Source of the DNA: Arthrobacter sp. ISL-65
GTDB lineage: Bacteria > Actinomycetota > Actinomycetes > Actinomycetales > Micrococcaceae
Direction: 5' to 3'
NCBI RefSeq assembly: GCF_018613795.1
Contig: NZ_JAGGPN010000019.1
Coordinates: forward strand, 1 to 64,000
DNA length: 64,000 nucleotides
Shown here: positions 47,059 to 56,440 of the stretch, in pieces
How the letters are laid out: every line of letters begins with the position of its first letter
Position numbering within the stretch: the stretch's first letter is position 1
Program-made: the position numbers and the translations under genes
Notes under the pieces: generated by a model
Database searches by the model: none
What the model was told of the DNA's origin: nothing
The model's input: the letters and a program-made list of their open reading frames with translations, nothing else

Positions 47059-47334
47059 TTACCGCTGGATGCTCACCGTGAGGTCCAGATGGATGTCAGT
47101 GTCGGCGGCAAGGCGGGTCTGGAGGTAACGGGCAAGACTCGCGTCGGTGGCAGTATGAGCGCTCTGCGGGATCGCCCCGCGGAGGAGAGCCTTGGAATTG
47201 GTGGACTTGACCATGTCCAACGGCACCCAGCCACGGTGGGTGGAAGTGAGGCGTTCCAAGTCGGTGCGGAAGGAGCGAGTGTGGTCGTCGCGGACCGTGG
47301 CGCACATGGTGAACGGGATGAAGGCGGTAGGCAA
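47059..47334 (-). CDS. Small hypothetical protein (91 aa)
   Basis: A TTG at 47334 with AAAGGA upstream (5 bp) gives a 91-aa protein; an in-frame start at 47373 would place the start before this ribosome site. The sequence is mixed alpha/beta (FIPFTMCATVRDDHTRSFRTDLERLTS, then QTRLAADTDIHLDLTVSIQR). It is not recognised. The terminator at 47021-47044 supports a transcript end here. It is one of three small orphan genes in this stretch. Confidence 0.5.
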   Translation of the reverse strand: MPTAFIPFTMCATVRDDHTRSFRTDLERLTSTHRGWVPLDMVKSTNSKALLRGAIPQSAHTATDASLARYLQTRLAADTDIHLDLTVSIQR

Positions 47335-47466
47335 AGATGTCCTTTCACGAGGCAGCCGATTGTCGGCGCCCACTTAAAGGAAGGTCTTTTCGGTCGCGGC
47401 TATTCCTTCAGGCGGGTTTAAGAGTCCGACGTCACGGCAGGGTGATGCTGGCCGCGGGGTGGCGAG

Positions 47467-47751
47467 CTAGTTCCCGTAATGCCGGAGACGGCAGGCCTTG
47501 CCGGCTTTTCGGAAGACCGTCAGCCCGTCCTTTTGGTGGACCACGGCTCGGCCCTTTCCCTCCTCCTGGAGGATCCAGAAAACGCTGCCGTCCAGGGCCA
47601 CCATGTCAACGCGACCGGCGGCCACCTTCTGCCGGTCGCGGCATACGGTCACCTCGTCCGCACGCGAAAGCTTGCACCAGTCGGGGACGGGCTCCAGGGG
47701 GTTTGAGGCGTGCCGGGATCCTGAACGGGAGCCCGGCCCGCCTCTTACCAA
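47467..47751 (-). CDS. Small hypothetical protein (94 aa or shorter)
   Basis: Protein of up to 94 aa from the TTG at 47751. The core DEVTVCRDRQKVAAGRVDMVALDGSVFWILQ followed by VVHQKDGLTVFR has regular beta-strand periodicity, so it is likely coding; the first about 18 residues are low-complexity and the true start may be later. No ribosome site is clear. It is not recognised. It is adjacent to the universal stress protein gene (15 bp), on the same strand and downstream of it. Confidence 0.5.
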   Translation of the reverse strand: MVRGGPGSRSGSRHASNPLEPVPDWCKLSRADEVTVCRDRQKVAAGRVDMVALDGSVFWILQEEGKGRAVVHQKDGLTVFRKAGKACRLRHYGN

Positions 47752-47766
47752 GCGGTGCTTCGAGTT

Positions 47767-48171
47767 CTAAAACTGGCCGCCGTCGGCCTTCACGGCCAAA
47801 ACGGGACGGTCAGCCTGCATGAGGATGCGCTGTGCGTGGCTGCCGAGGATGAACTTGCCCACCTGCGTGCGGTGTCGCAGCCCGATGACAATCAGGGAGG
47901 CATTTTCCTCCCGGGCGACATCGAGGAACTCATCCGCCAGGTCATGCTGGTAGGGCGGCTGGATCACCCGGGCCGTGACGCCTGCGTCCGCTGCCTGCCT
48001 GGAGGCCTTGGCCAGGACATCGTCCGGTGCCACAGACTTGTCCACCAGGGCGCCTTCACGGGCGGAGTTAACGATCACCAGGTCCTGGTTGCGAAGGCGG
48101 GCCTCCGCAATGCCGGCCGCGAGGGCCGCCTCCCCCGCCGGGGTGGGGACGAATCCAACGATGATGCTCAT
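47767..48171 (-). CDS. Universal stress protein (UspA family)
   Basis: Protein of 134 aa with the Usp ATP-binding loop GLRHRTQVGKFILGSHAQRILMQADRPVLAVK near the C-terminus; the usual G-2x-G-9x-G pattern is present. The start overlaps the TctA stop by 4 bp, so the protein is made with the transporter. Usp proteins linked to TRAP transporters (such as TeaD) regulate or respond to transport; a similar role for this TTT system is inferred. Confidence 0.86.
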   Translation of the reverse strand: MSIIVGFVPTPAGEAALAAGIAEARLRNQDLVIVNSAREGALVDKSVAPDDVLAKASRQAADAGVTARVIQPPYQHDLADEFLDVAREENASLIVIGLRHRTQVGKFILGSHAQRILMQADRPVLAVKADGGQF

Positions 48172-49700
48172 ACCTTCTCCTTGATTTCTGTGGCGGCGGT
48201 TCGCGCAGGGACGGTGGCCTTGCGCTTGGCCAGTGCCGAGCGGATGCCCGGCAGCGCGGCCACGAGGACGAACACGATAAGGAGCGTGGCGGAGATTGGC
48301 CGGCCGAAGAAGCCCAGCGGGTCGCCGCCGAACACCAGCAGGGCCCGACGCAGGGAGCTTTCCAGCAGTGAACCCAGCACGAATGCCAGCACCAGCGGAC
48401 CCGGTTCGAAGCCGAACTTCTTCATCAGGTAGCCCACGATCCCGAAGACCACCACGAGCGTTACATCGAACATGCTGTTGTTGATCGTGTACGCGCCGAG
48501 CAGGGTGATCAGAGCTGTGATGGGCGCCAGGATGGCGGCGCGTACGCGGAGGATCTTCACGAAGATCCCCACCAGCGGCAGGCTCATGATCAGCAGCAGG
48601 ATGTTGCCGATGTACATCGAGTTCACCACGCCCCAGAACAGTCCCGGGTCCTGCTCCACGAGCTGCGGCCCGGGCGTAACGCCCTGGATGAGCAGCGCGC
48701 CGAACATCAGTGCCATAGTGGCGTTGGCCGGGATGCCGAGGGTCAGCAGCGGAATGAACGAGGACGTCGCCGCCGCGTTGTTGGCGGTTTCCGGCCCGGC
48801 CACGCCTTCCGGCGCGCCCTTGCCGAAGCGCTCGGGCTGCTTGGCCCGCTTCTTCTCCATGGCGTAGGAGGCCATCGAGGCAATGGTGGCTCCGCCGCCG
48901 GGCAGGATGCCCAGGAAGAAGCCGAGGACCGAGCCGCGTCCGATGGCACCGGACGCCTGCTTGAGGTCGCCCCGGGAGGGCCAGACGTTTGCGACGGCGG
49001 AGGGCGCCTTCGCCGCGCGGTGCCGCTCTTCGAGGTTGTACATGATCTCGCCGAGGCCGAAAATTCCCATGGCGATCGGCACGAAGTCGATGCCGTCGGC
49101 GAGCTCCAGGCTGCCAAAGGTGAACCGGTTTTCACCGGTGAAGATGTCCCGGCCAACAGTGGCGAGCAGCAGGCCGAGGGCGGCGGCGATGAGTGCCTTG
49201 GTCTTTGACCCGCTGCTGATGGTGGCCACCAGCAGGATGCCCAGCAGCGCCAGGGCGGTGTACTCGGCGGGGCCGAAGTCCAGCGCGAAGCTCGCCACGA
49301 TCGGGGCCAGGAAGGTCAGCCCGATAATCGACGCGGTACCGCCGATGAATGAACCGATCGATGCCAGGCCCAGGGCCGTTCCGGCCCGTCCCTGCTTGGC
49401 CATTTGGTAGCCGTCGAAGACAGTGACTACCGAGGATGCCTCGCCGGGAAGGCGCAGGAGCACCGAGGTGATGGTGCCGCCGTACTGGGCGCCGTAGAAG
49501 ATGCCGGCCAGCATGATGATGGCGGTGACGGGCTCTACGTTGTAGGTGAGCGGAAGCAGGATGGCGATGGTTGCCGCGGGCCCCAGACCGGGCAATACAC
49601 CGATCAGCATGCCGATGACGACGCCGATCAGGCAGTACAGGAGGTTCATTGGCTCCAGGACGACTGCAAATCCGTTGATCACGGGATTCAGGAAATCCAC
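48168..49700 (-). CDS. tctA: Tripartite tricarboxylate transporter, large permease TctA
   Basis: Permease of 510 aa, the usual TctA length. Characteristic segment GIFYGAQYGGTITSVLLRLPGEASSVVTVFDGYQMAKQGRAG near residues 69-110, and the GLGLLLPGGGATIASMASY-type second motif (LPGGGATIASMASY). About 11-12 helices. Its start is 9 bp downstream of tctB, and the downstream usp gene overlaps it. Gene order tctC-tctB-tctA-usp on the minus strand. Confidence 0.92.
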   Translation of the reverse strand: MDFLNPVINGFAVVLEPMNLLYCLIGVVIGMLIGVLPGLGPAATIAILLPLTYNVEPVTAIIMLAGIFYGAQYGGTITSVLLRLPGEASSVVTVFDGYQMAKQGRAGTALGLASIGSFIGGTASIIGLTFLAPIVASFALDFGPAEYTALALLGILLVATISSGSKTKALIAAALGLLLATVGRDIFTGENRFTFGSLELADGIDFVPIAMGIFGLGEIMYNLEERHRAAKAPSAVANVWPSRGDLKQASGAIGRGSVLGFFLGILPGGGATIASMASYAMEKKRAKQPERFGKGAPEGVAGPETANNAAATSSFIPLLTLGIPANATMALMFGALLIQGVTPGPQLVEQDPGLFWGVVNSMYIGNILLLIMSLPLVGIFVKILRVRAAILAPITALITLLGAYTINNSMFDVTLVVVFGIVGYLMKKFGFEPGPLVLAFVLGSLLESSLRRALLVFGGDPLGFFGRPISATLLIVFVLVAALPGIRSALAKRKATVPARTAATEIKEKV

Positions 49701-49709
49701 GGTGGTCTC

Positions 49710-50306
49710 CTAGAAGAGGTGGGGGATGGAAGTGTTGAGCGCCGTCACGAAGATGCCGTAGAAGGCGGCCACCACGACGGCGCTGACCACGAGCGTGGAG
49801 CGCCAGGTTTCGCCGCCGAGGAAGCGCATCCAGATGATGCACAGCACCAGCGCCGGCACTTCGAAGCCGGAGAGCGGCATGAGGGCCACCATGGCGGCCA
49901 GGGTGACCAGCCCGGTCAGCGGGGCCGTGGACATGCGGGTGAACTTCTCCGCGTCCCGGTTGTGCCGGCCCATGATCAGCTGGAACAGCCCGAGGGCCAC
50001 CATGACGCAGCTGATCATGAACGGCCACAGGCCCGGCTGGGGGGCGGACGGAGTGCCCAGGCCCATGGCAATGGACAGGACCACGGCTCCGACGCCGACG
50101 CCGATGACCACGAGGGAGGACCCCACGTTGGCCAGCGCGCCGGCAGCAGGGGGCTTTTCTTCCTCCCACTGGGCTGCGAGCTGTTCCGGCGTCAAGTCAT
50201 CGACATCGGTGCCGGGAAGATCGTGGGTGCCGTTCCCGGCGGAGGAAGCAGCGTTGGAGCTGTCCCCTCCGCCGGATACAGGTGTTGCTGCCTGCACAGG
50301 AATCAC
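49710..50306 (-). CDS. tctB: Tripartite tricarboxylate transporter, small permease TctB
   Basis: Small permease of 198 aa from the GTG at 50306, which overlaps the tctC stop by 4 bp. The first 60-70 residues are Asp/Glu/Pro-rich and soluble (LTPEQLAAQWEEEKPP), unusually long for TctB; four membrane helices follow. A longer upstream reading (to 50375) is rejected because it runs into tctC. Confidence 0.87.
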   Translation of the reverse strand: MIPVQAATPVSGGGDSSNAASSAGNGTHDLPGTDVDDLTPEQLAAQWEEEKPPAAGALANVGSSLVVIGVGVGAVVLSIAMGLGTPSAPQPGLWPFMISCVMVALGLFQLIMGRHNRDAEKFTRMSTAPLTGLVTLAAMVALMPLSGFEVPALVLCIIWMRFLGGETWRSTLVVSAVVVAAFYGIFVTALNTSIPHLF

Positions 50307-51304
50307 TTGTTCCCGGCGAGGCTGATGTCGTACTTCTCCACCAGGGCTTTGTACTTGGCTGCGTAGTCCTTCCACTGGGTGACTACTTCCTCGCCGGAGA
50401 TTTCCTTCGGAGTCAGCATGTTCTTCTTGTTGAACTCCTTGTACGCGTCCGACTTCAGGGTGTCCTGGATGGCGCTAAGGAGCTTGTCCTTGACTTCCTG
50501 CGGGGTTCCCTTGGGAGCGGCGATGGCGCGGTACTGCGCGACCGGAACGTCATAGCCGGATTCCTTAGCGGTGGGCGTGTCCGGCAGGAAGGAGTTGCGC
50601 TCCTCCGAGAAGACCAGCAGCGGGGCCACCTTGCCGGCCTGGATCTGCGGCATAGCCTCGCCGAGCTGGATCGTGGCCAGTTCCACCTGGTTGCCCAGGA
50701 CGGCGGTCAGGGCGGGCTTTCCGCTGTCGAAGGGAACGTCGGTCCCCTTCACGTTGGCCTGCTTGAAGAGAACGGTCTGGGCGAGCTGGCTGCCGGTGCC
50801 GACGCCTGTGGTGCCGTAGGTGACGTTGCGGCCTGCAGAGGTCACGTCCTTGATGGACTTGAAGCCGGACTTTTCGCTGGCAACCAGGACGTAGTCGTCC
50901 TGGGACAGGCCGGAGATGACGTCATAGTCATCGATGTTGACGGCCTCGTCCTGGGTCACGGCCAGCGGCGTGATGGTGATCAGGGAAGCGTTGATCAGCA
51001 GCAGGTTCTGACCGTCGGCCGGCTTGCCTGCCACCTCCTTGCTGGCCAGTGCGCCGTTGGCGCCGGGCTTGTTCACCACGGGCATCGGGGCGCCGAGGGT
51101 CTTGGCCGCGCCTTCGGAGATGGCCCGCGCGATGAGGTCGGTGCTGCCGCCCGGGGCCTGGCCGACGGTGAGGTTGACCGGGCCGTTGGGGTACTTCGAC
51201 GAATCGCTGCTGCCGCCGGAAACGTTGCCGCATGCGGTCATGGCCAGCAGGGTGATGGCCGACGCCGCTCCGAGAACGGCGCGGCGGGTGGGGAAGTGCA
51301 TCAT
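50303..51304 (-). CDS. tctC: Tripartite tricarboxylate transporter, substrate-binding lipoprotein TctC
   Basis: TctC-type binding protein of 333 aa with signal peptide ending in the lipobox LAMTAC, then ligand-domain motifs GQAPGGSTDLIARAI and VNKPGANGALASKEVA. GAGGAG lies 5 bases before the ATG pair. The operon is divergent from the LysR regulator and next to the glucarate catabolic genes, so the cargo is most likely glucarate/galactarate (inference from context). Confidence 0.9.
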   Translation of the reverse strand: MMHFPTRRAVLGAASAITLLAMTACGNVSGGSSDSSKYPNGPVNLTVGQAPGGSTDLIARAISEGAAKTLGAPMPVVNKPGANGALASKEVAGKPADGQNLLLINASLITITPLAVTQDEAVNIDDYDVISGLSQDDYVLVASEKSGFKSIKDVTSAGRNVTYGTTGVGTGSQLAQTVLFKQANVKGTDVPFDSGKPALTAVLGNQVELATIQLGEAMPQIQAGKVAPLLVFSEERNSFLPDTPTAKESGYDVPVAQYRAIAAPKGTPQEVKDKLLSAIQDTLKSDAYKEFNKKNMLTPKEISGEEVVTQWKDYAAKYKALVEKYDISLAGNK

Positions 51305-51401
51305 TGAAACTCCTCGTTTGCACTGCGGGCTGCCTCAGCCCTTGGGGGTATGTGAACCGGGTCACTGCCGGTTCGCTAGGTCGAGTGTAGGGAGGGGCTA
51401 T

Positions 51402-51429
51402 GATGCATGTCTAAGCCCAAATATGCATC
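51402..51429. promoter_or_regulatory. Inverted repeat in the lysR-tctC intergenic region (LysR-type site)
   Basis: GATGCAT (51402-51408) and ATGCATC (51423-51429) form an inverted repeat with a 14-bp spacer, and each arm contains the palindrome ATGCAT. It lies 22 bp before the LysR start, where LysR-family sites usually sit. The spacer is somewhat longer than the classical T-N11-A layout. Confidence 0.55.
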
Positions 51430-51450
51430 GAGTAATACCGGGAGAGCATC

Positions 51451-52335
51451 ATGTTTACCTTCGACCAGTTGACTGGGTTCATCGCCGTGGCCGAGGAACT
51501 GCACTTTGGCCGGGCCGCCGAGCGCCTCAACATGACCCAGCCGCCGCTCAGCCGCCAGATCCAGAAACTGGAGAAGACCGTGGGCGCCGAACTCCTCGAC
51601 CGGGACAACCGCCGGGTTGAGCTGACCGCCGCCGGACGGGCGTTCCTGGACGAGGCGCGCAGGCTCATGGCACTGGCGAGCCGGGCACCCGTGACGGCAC
51701 GGCGCATTGCCTCCGGCCGGCAGGGCCATCTCCGTATCGGCTTCACGGCCGCGAGCGGGTTCAGCATCCTGGGTCCGCTGCTGGAGGAAATCGGCGCAAT
51801 CGTGCCCGACGTGGACATCGACCTCCAGGAACTGGTCACCGGCGAACAGATCCAGGGCCTGCTCACCGGCGAACTGGATCTCGGCCTCGCGCGTCCGCCC
51901 TTCGACACCGAGGTTTTCAACTCCCATCTGCTGTACCGGGAGTCCATGGTGCTGGCGGTTCCGGCGTCGCATCCCCTTGCGGACCTCAAGCGGGACATCC
52001 AGAACGAGGATCTCAAGGACGAGCCGCTCATCATGCACTCCCCCACGCAGGCCAGGTACTTCTACGACCTCGTGGTCCGCCTGCACGATATCCGGCACGA
52101 GAACGTGGTCCACACGGTCAGCCAGATCCTCACCATGGTCTCGCTCGTGGCGGCCAAGCGCGGCGTGGCTTTCGTGCCGCACTCGGCAACAGCGCTGGGC
52201 ATCCGTGGGGTTTCCTTCCTGCGGCTGGCCAGCGGCGAGGAGGAGCCCGTGGAGCTGCATGCCATCTGGAACCGCGACGCCAAGAACCCGGCGCTGGTTC
52301 GCCTGTTGCGCGACTTGGAGTTTGCGGCCAACTGA
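51451..52335 (+). CDS. LysR-family transcriptional regulator
   Basis: Regulator of 294 aa. The N-terminal HTH (residues about 3-62) begins FTFDQLTGFIAVAEELHFGRAAERLNMTQPPLSRQIQKLE, the canonical LysR form. The C-terminal substrate-binding domain of type 2 folds follows (residues about 92-290). It is divergent from the tctCBA operon and next to kdgD; it likely activates both in response to glucarate or an intermediate. Confidence 0.9.
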   Translation: MFTFDQLTGFIAVAEELHFGRAAERLNMTQPPLSRQIQKLEKTVGAELLDRDNRRVELTAAGRAFLDEARRLMALASRAPVTARRIASGRQGHLRIGFTAASGFSILGPLLEEIGAIVPDVDIDLQELVTGEQIQGLLTGELDLGLARPPFDTEVFNSHLLYRESMVLAVPASHPLADLKRDIQNEDLKDEPLIMHSPTQARYFYDLVVRLHDIRHENVVHTVSQILTMVSLVAAKRGVAFVPHSATALGIRGVSFLRLASGEEEPVELHAIWNRDAKNPALVRLLRDLEFAAN

Positions 52336-52370
52336 GCTCTTCCGGCCCCGGCCAGCTCAATGCGCGGAGG

Positions 52371-52384
52371 GTATCAATAGATAC
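52371..52384. promoter_or_regulatory. Palindrome upstream of kdgD
   Basis: GTATC-AATA-GATAC, a perfect 5-bp inverted repeat with a 4-bp AT-rich spacer, about 95 bp upstream of the kdgD start. Its position suits an operator of the glucarate operon; no regulator has been matched to it. Confidence 0.4.
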
Positions 52385-52479
52385 AAAAAAGCACTTAGAC
52401 AGGCATAGCGCCAGTCCCTAGGCTGAAAAGGAAGCACACCGCCTCCGCCGCCCCCGGCACCGACTCCAAGGACAATCCC

Positions 52480-53394
52480 GTGGCTAAACTTTCACCCCAG
52501 GAACTCGCCAACACCCTCAAGGACGGGCTGCTGTCCTTCCCCGTGACCTCCTTCGATGCAGAGCTGCGGTTCGACGAGGAAAACTACCGCAAGCACCTGG
52601 CATGGCAGGCCAGCTACCCCGTTGCCGGCCTGTTTGCTGCCGGTGGAACGGGTGAGGGTTTCTCCCTCACTCCGGCCGAGTCGGCCCGCGTGGTCCGCGC
52701 CGCCGTCGAGGAAGTCGGCAGCACCGTCCCCGTTCTGGCTTCCGCCGGCGGCTCCACCGCCCAGGCCATCGAAAACGCCAAGGCTGCCGAGGCCGCCGGA
52801 GCCGAGGGCATCCTGCTGCTGCCGCCTTACCTGACCGAAGCGGACCAGGGCGGCCTGATCGAGCACGTCAGCGCGGTCTGCAGCTCCACGTCCCTCGGCG
52901 TCATCATCTACAACCGCGCCAACGCCATCTACAAGGACACCACCGTGGCCACCCTGGCCGACCGCCACGAAAACCTGATCGGGTTCAAGGACGGCGTGGG
53001 GGACCTTGAGCATGACGCCCGCGTCTACGCCAAGCTCGGCGACCGCCTGTTCTACCTCGGCGGCCTGCCGACGGCCGAAACCTTCGCCCTCCCGCTGCTG
53101 CAGCTGGGCATGAGCACCTACTCCAGCGCCATGTACAACTTCGTCCCGCAGTTCGCCCTGGACTTCTACCAGGACGTGCGCAACCAGGACCGCGTCGCCG
53201 TCAACCAGAAGCTCAACGACTTCGTGATCCCGTACCTGGACATCCGCGACCGGGTCAAGGGCTACTCCGTGTCCATCGTCAAGGGCGGCCTGGACGCCAT
53301 CGGCCGCTCGGCCGGCGGGGTCCGTCCGCCGCTGCAGAACCTTGCGCCGCAGGACCTCGCAGACCTCAAAGCACTCATCGCCACCGTCTCCTGA
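52480..53394 (+). CDS. kdgD: 5-dehydro-4-deoxyglucarate dehydratase
   Basis: DapA-fold dehydratase/decarboxylase of 304 aa, the usual length. Schiff-base Lys is K170 (LIGFKDG), with Y144 (VIIYNRAN) and the GTGEG carboxylate-binding loop (56-60). It converts 5-dehydro-4-deoxy-D-glucarate to 2,5-dioxovalerate plus CO2 and water. The GTG start at 52480 has AAGGA upstream. It begins the operon kdgD - dehydrogenase - gudD. Confidence 0.93.
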   Translation: MAKLSPQELANTLKDGLLSFPVTSFDAELRFDEENYRKHLAWQASYPVAGLFAAGGTGEGFSLTPAESARVVRAAVEEVGSTVPVLASAGGSTAQAIENAKAAEAAGAEGILLLPPYLTEADQGGLIEHVSAVCSSTSLGVIIYNRANAIYKDTTVATLADRHENLIGFKDGVGDLEHDARVYAKLGDRLFYLGGLPTAETFALPLLQLGMSTYSSAMYNFVPQFALDFYQDVRNQDRVAVNQKLNDFVIPYLDIRDRVKGYSVSIVKGGLDAIGRSAGGVRPPLQNLAPQDLADLKALIATVS

Positions 53395-53420
53395 TCCACC
53401 CTCTCCTAGGAGTAACCACC

Positions 53421-55046
53421 GTGACCCTCACCGGACATTCCCTGATCGCAGGGCAGCCAGTCGCAGGCGAAGGCAAGACCGCCTTCGGATTCAACCCCGC
53501 AACCAACGAACAGCTTGAGCCCACCTACACTCTGCTCACCGAAGAGCAGTTGAAGGCAGCGACCGCCGCCGCAGCCGATGCGTACCCGTCCTTCAGCACG
53601 CTCGACCCCGAGACGCACGCCGGCTTCCTGGAAGCCATCGCCGGCAACATCGAAGCCATCGGCGACGAACTGACAGTCCGTGCCGGCCAGGAGACCGGCC
53701 TGCCGGCCGCGCGTCTGCAGGGTGAACGCGCCCGCACCACCGGACAGCTGCGGCTCTTCGCCAACGTGGTCCGCCAGGGTGACTTCCGCGGCGTGCGCAT
53801 CGATCCGGCCCTCCCGGACCGGACGCCGCTGCCCCGCGCCGACATCCGCCAGCGCCAGATCCCGCTCGGTCCTGTCGCCGTCTTCGGTGCCAGCAACTTC
53901 CCGTTGGCCTTTTCGACGGCGGGCGGCGACACCGCCTCAGCCCTCGCCGCAGGCTGCCCCGTGGTCTTCAAGGCACACAACGCCCACCCCGGCACCAGCG
54001 AACTGGTGGGCCAGGCCATCGCCAAGGCCGTTGCGGACCTCGGGCTCCACCCGGGCGTCTTCTCCCTGATCTACGGCCCGGGCAGCAGCATCGGCCAGTC
54101 CCTCGTGGCAGACCCGGCCATCAAGGCCGTGGGCTTCACCGGGTCGCAGAGCGCCGGAATCGCCCTGATGCGCACCGCCGCCGCCCGGCCGGAACCCATC
54201 CCCGTGTACGCGGAGATGTCCTCGCTCAACCCCGTGTTCGTCTTCCCCGGCGCCCTGAATGGCTCCGCCGAAGAGATTGACGCCCTGGCACAGCAGTACG
54301 TCACCGCCGTCACCGGCAGCTCCGGCCAGCTCTGCACCTCCCCCGGCCTGCTGTTCGCCCCGGCCGGTGAGGCAGGCAACAAACTGGCTGCCGCCGTCGG
54401 ACGTGCTGTTTCCACCTGTGCCGGCCAGACGATGCTGACTGCCGGCATCGCCGGCTCCTGGAACTCCGGGACCGAGGCGCTCGGCGCCGCCGAGAACGTG
54501 ACGGTCGTGGGGACCGGAACCCCCGGCCCCACCGAGAACGCGCCGGCACCGGCCATCTACGGCACGGAAATCCGCGACTTCATCAGCAACGAAGTGCTGC
54601 ACGCGGAAATCTTCGGCGCAGCGTCCCTGGTGATCCGCTACTCCTCCGCCGAGGAACTCATCGAGGCCACCAACCGGATCGAGGGGCAGCTCACCGCTTC
54701 CCTGCAGCTCACCGAAGAGGACTACCCGACGGCGGCACGCCTGATCCCCGCACTCGAGCAGAAAGTTGGGCGCATCATCGTGAACGGCTGGCCCACCGGC
54801 GTCGAAGTCGGCCATGCCATGGTCCACGGCGGACCCTTCCCCGCCACGTCTGACACGCGCACCACCTCCGTGGGTACGCTGGCCATTAACCGGTTCCTCC
54901 GCCCGGTCGCCTACCAGAACCTGCCCCAGGAACTGCTGCCCGTACCGCTTCAGGACACCAACCCGTGGCAGCTGAACCGCCGGATTGACGGCACGGTTGT
55001 CGCCGCTGACGCCACTCAGACACAGAAAGAGGAGGTCAACGCATGA
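53421..55046 (+). CDS. 2,5-dioxovalerate (2-oxoglutarate semialdehyde) dehydrogenase
   Basis: Aldehyde dehydrogenase of 541 aa, a KGSADH-type enzyme: catalytic Cys in GQLCTSPG, Glu in [19 protein letters not shown] for nucleotide binding and [12 protein letters not shown] at the C-terminal side. The start GTG at 53421 is preceded by AGGAG. It lies 26 bp behind kdgD and its end overlaps gudD by 4 bp, and it would finish the route to 2-oxoglutarate. It is related to the enzyme at 24982-26517. Confidence 0.9.
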   Translation: MTLTGHSLIAGQPVAGEGKTAFGFNPATNEQLEPTYTLLTEEQLKAATAAAADAYPSFSTLDPETHAGFLEAIAGNIEAIGDELTVRAGQETGLPAARLQGERARTTGQLRLFANVVRQGDFRGVRIDPALPDRTPLPRADIRQRQIPLGPVAVFGASNFPLAFSTAGGDTASALAAGCPVVFKAHNAHPGTSELVGQAIAKAVADLGLHPGVFSLIYGPGSSIGQSLVADPAIKAVGFTGSQSAGIALMRTAAARPEPIPVYAEMSSLNPVFVFPGALNGSAEEIDALAQQYVTAVTGSSGQLCTSPGLLFAPAGEAGNKLAAAVGRAVSTCAGQTMLTAGIAGSWNSGTEALGAAENVTVVGTGTPGPTENAPAPAIYGTEIRDFISNEVLHAEIFGAASLVIRYSSAEELIEATNRIEGQLTASLQLTEEDYPTAARLIPALEQKVGRIIVNGWPTGVEVGHAMVHGGPFPATSDTRTTSVGTLAINRFLRPVAYQNLPQELLPVPLQDTNPWQLNRRIDGTVVAADATQTQKEEVNA

Positions 55047-56371
55047 CCGCCCAGCCGACAATCGCCCGCGTGGAGGTAGTCCCGGTTGCGGGCTACGACA
55101 GCATGCTGATGAACCTCAGCGGCGCCCACGGGCCGTTCTTCACCCGGAACGTGGTCATCGTGACCGACTCCGACGGCCGGACAGGCCTCGGCGAGGTCCC
55201 GGGCGGCGAGAAGATCCGCACCACCATCGAGGAAGCCGGTGCGCTGATCGCCGGCAGGCCGGTGGCCCGCTACCGCTCGCTGCTGCGCGAGATCGCCGCG
55301 GAGTTCGCGGACCGCGACGCCGGCGGCCGCGGCCTGCAGACCTTCGACCTGCGCACCACCGTCCACGCTGTCACCGCCGTCGAGTCCGCACTGCTGGACC
55401 TGCACGGCCAGTTCCTTGGCGTCCCGGTGGCCGAACTGCTGGGCGACGGCCAGCAGCGCACGTCCGTGCCGATGCTCGGCTACCTGTTCTTCGTCGGCGA
55501 CCACAAGCGGACGGATCTTCCGTACCTCGTGGAGGACGCGCCGTCGGACCGCTGGGAAGAACTGCGCCGCCAGGAGGCAATGACCCCCGAGGCCGTTGTC
55601 GCCCTGGCGGAGGCCGCGCAGGAACGTTACGGCTTCAGCGACTTCAAGCTCAAGGGCGGCGTGCTGTCCGGCGACGACGAAGTGGACGTGGTCACCGCAC
55701 TGGCCAAGCGCTTCCCGGACGCCCGCGTCACGCTGGATCCGAACGGCGGCTGGCTGCTCGAGGAAGCCATCCGGCTGGGCAAGCGGATGCAGGGCGTCGT
55801 GGCCTACGCCGAGGACCCCTGCGGCGCCGAGGGCCGCTTCTCCGGGCGCGAGGTCATGGCCGAGTTCCGCCGTGCCACCGGCCTGAAGACGGCCACCAAC
55901 ATGATCGCCACGGACTGGCGCGAAATGGCGCACGCCATCCGCAGCAACGCCGTGGACATTCCGCTGGCGGACCCGCACTTCTGGACCATGCACGGTTCTG
56001 TCCGGGTGGCGCAGCTGTGCAACGAGTTTGGCCTGACCTGGGGCTCACACTCGAACAACCACTTCGACATCTCGCTGGCCATGTTCACTCACACCGGCGC
56101 AGCCGCGCCCGGCGAGATCACCGCGCTGGACACGCACTGGATCTGGCAGGACGGGCAGGGCCTCACCAAGAACCCGCTGCAGATCAAGGGCGGCGCCATC
56201 GAGGTTCCGGCCGCGCCCGGACTGGGCATCGAGCTGGACCGCGAGGCGCTGGACCAGGCGCACCAGCTGTACCTGCAGCACGGCCTGGATGCCCGCGACG
56301 ACAGCATCGGCATGCAGTACTACATCGACGGCTGGTCCTTCGACCCGAAGCGTCCCTGCCTGGTCCGGTAG
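55043..56371 (+). CDS. gudD: Glucarate dehydratase
   Basis: Enolase-superfamily enzyme of 442 aa. Residues expected for glucarate dehydratase: K202-x-K204 (FKLKGG), D232 (LDPNGGW), E257 (EDPCG), N286 and H336 ([11 protein letters not shown]). Offsets match E. coli GudD by about three residues. It dehydrates D-glucarate (and likely L-idarate) to 5-dehydro-4-deoxy-D-glucarate for KdgD. Its ATGA start overlaps the dehydrogenase stop. Confidence 0.93.
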   Translation: MTAQPTIARVEVVPVAGYDSMLMNLSGAHGPFFTRNVVIVTDSDGRTGLGEVPGGEKIRTTIEEAGALIAGRPVARYRSLLREIAAEFADRDAGGRGLQTFDLRTTVHAVTAVESALLDLHGQFLGVPVAELLGDGQQRTSVPMLGYLFFVGDHKRTDLPYLVEDAPSDRWEELRRQEAMTPEAVVALAEAAQERYGFSDFKLKGGVLSGDDEVDVVTALAKRFPDARVTLDPNGGWLLEEAIRLGKRMQGVVAYAEDPCGAEGRFSGREVMAEFRRATGLKTATNMIATDWREMAHAIRSNAVDIPLADPHFWTMHGSVRVAQLCNEFGLTWGSHSNNHFDISLAMFTHTGAAAPGEITALDTHWIWQDGQGLTKNPLQIKGGAIEVPAAPGLGIELDREALDQAHQLYLQHGLDARDDSIGMQYYIDGWSFDPKRPCLVR

Positions 56372-56440
56372 GCCGTTCCCGGCTGCCTTCCGGCAACGCT
56401 AGTAGATTTCCGCACATACAGATAAATAGAAGGGTCAAGA

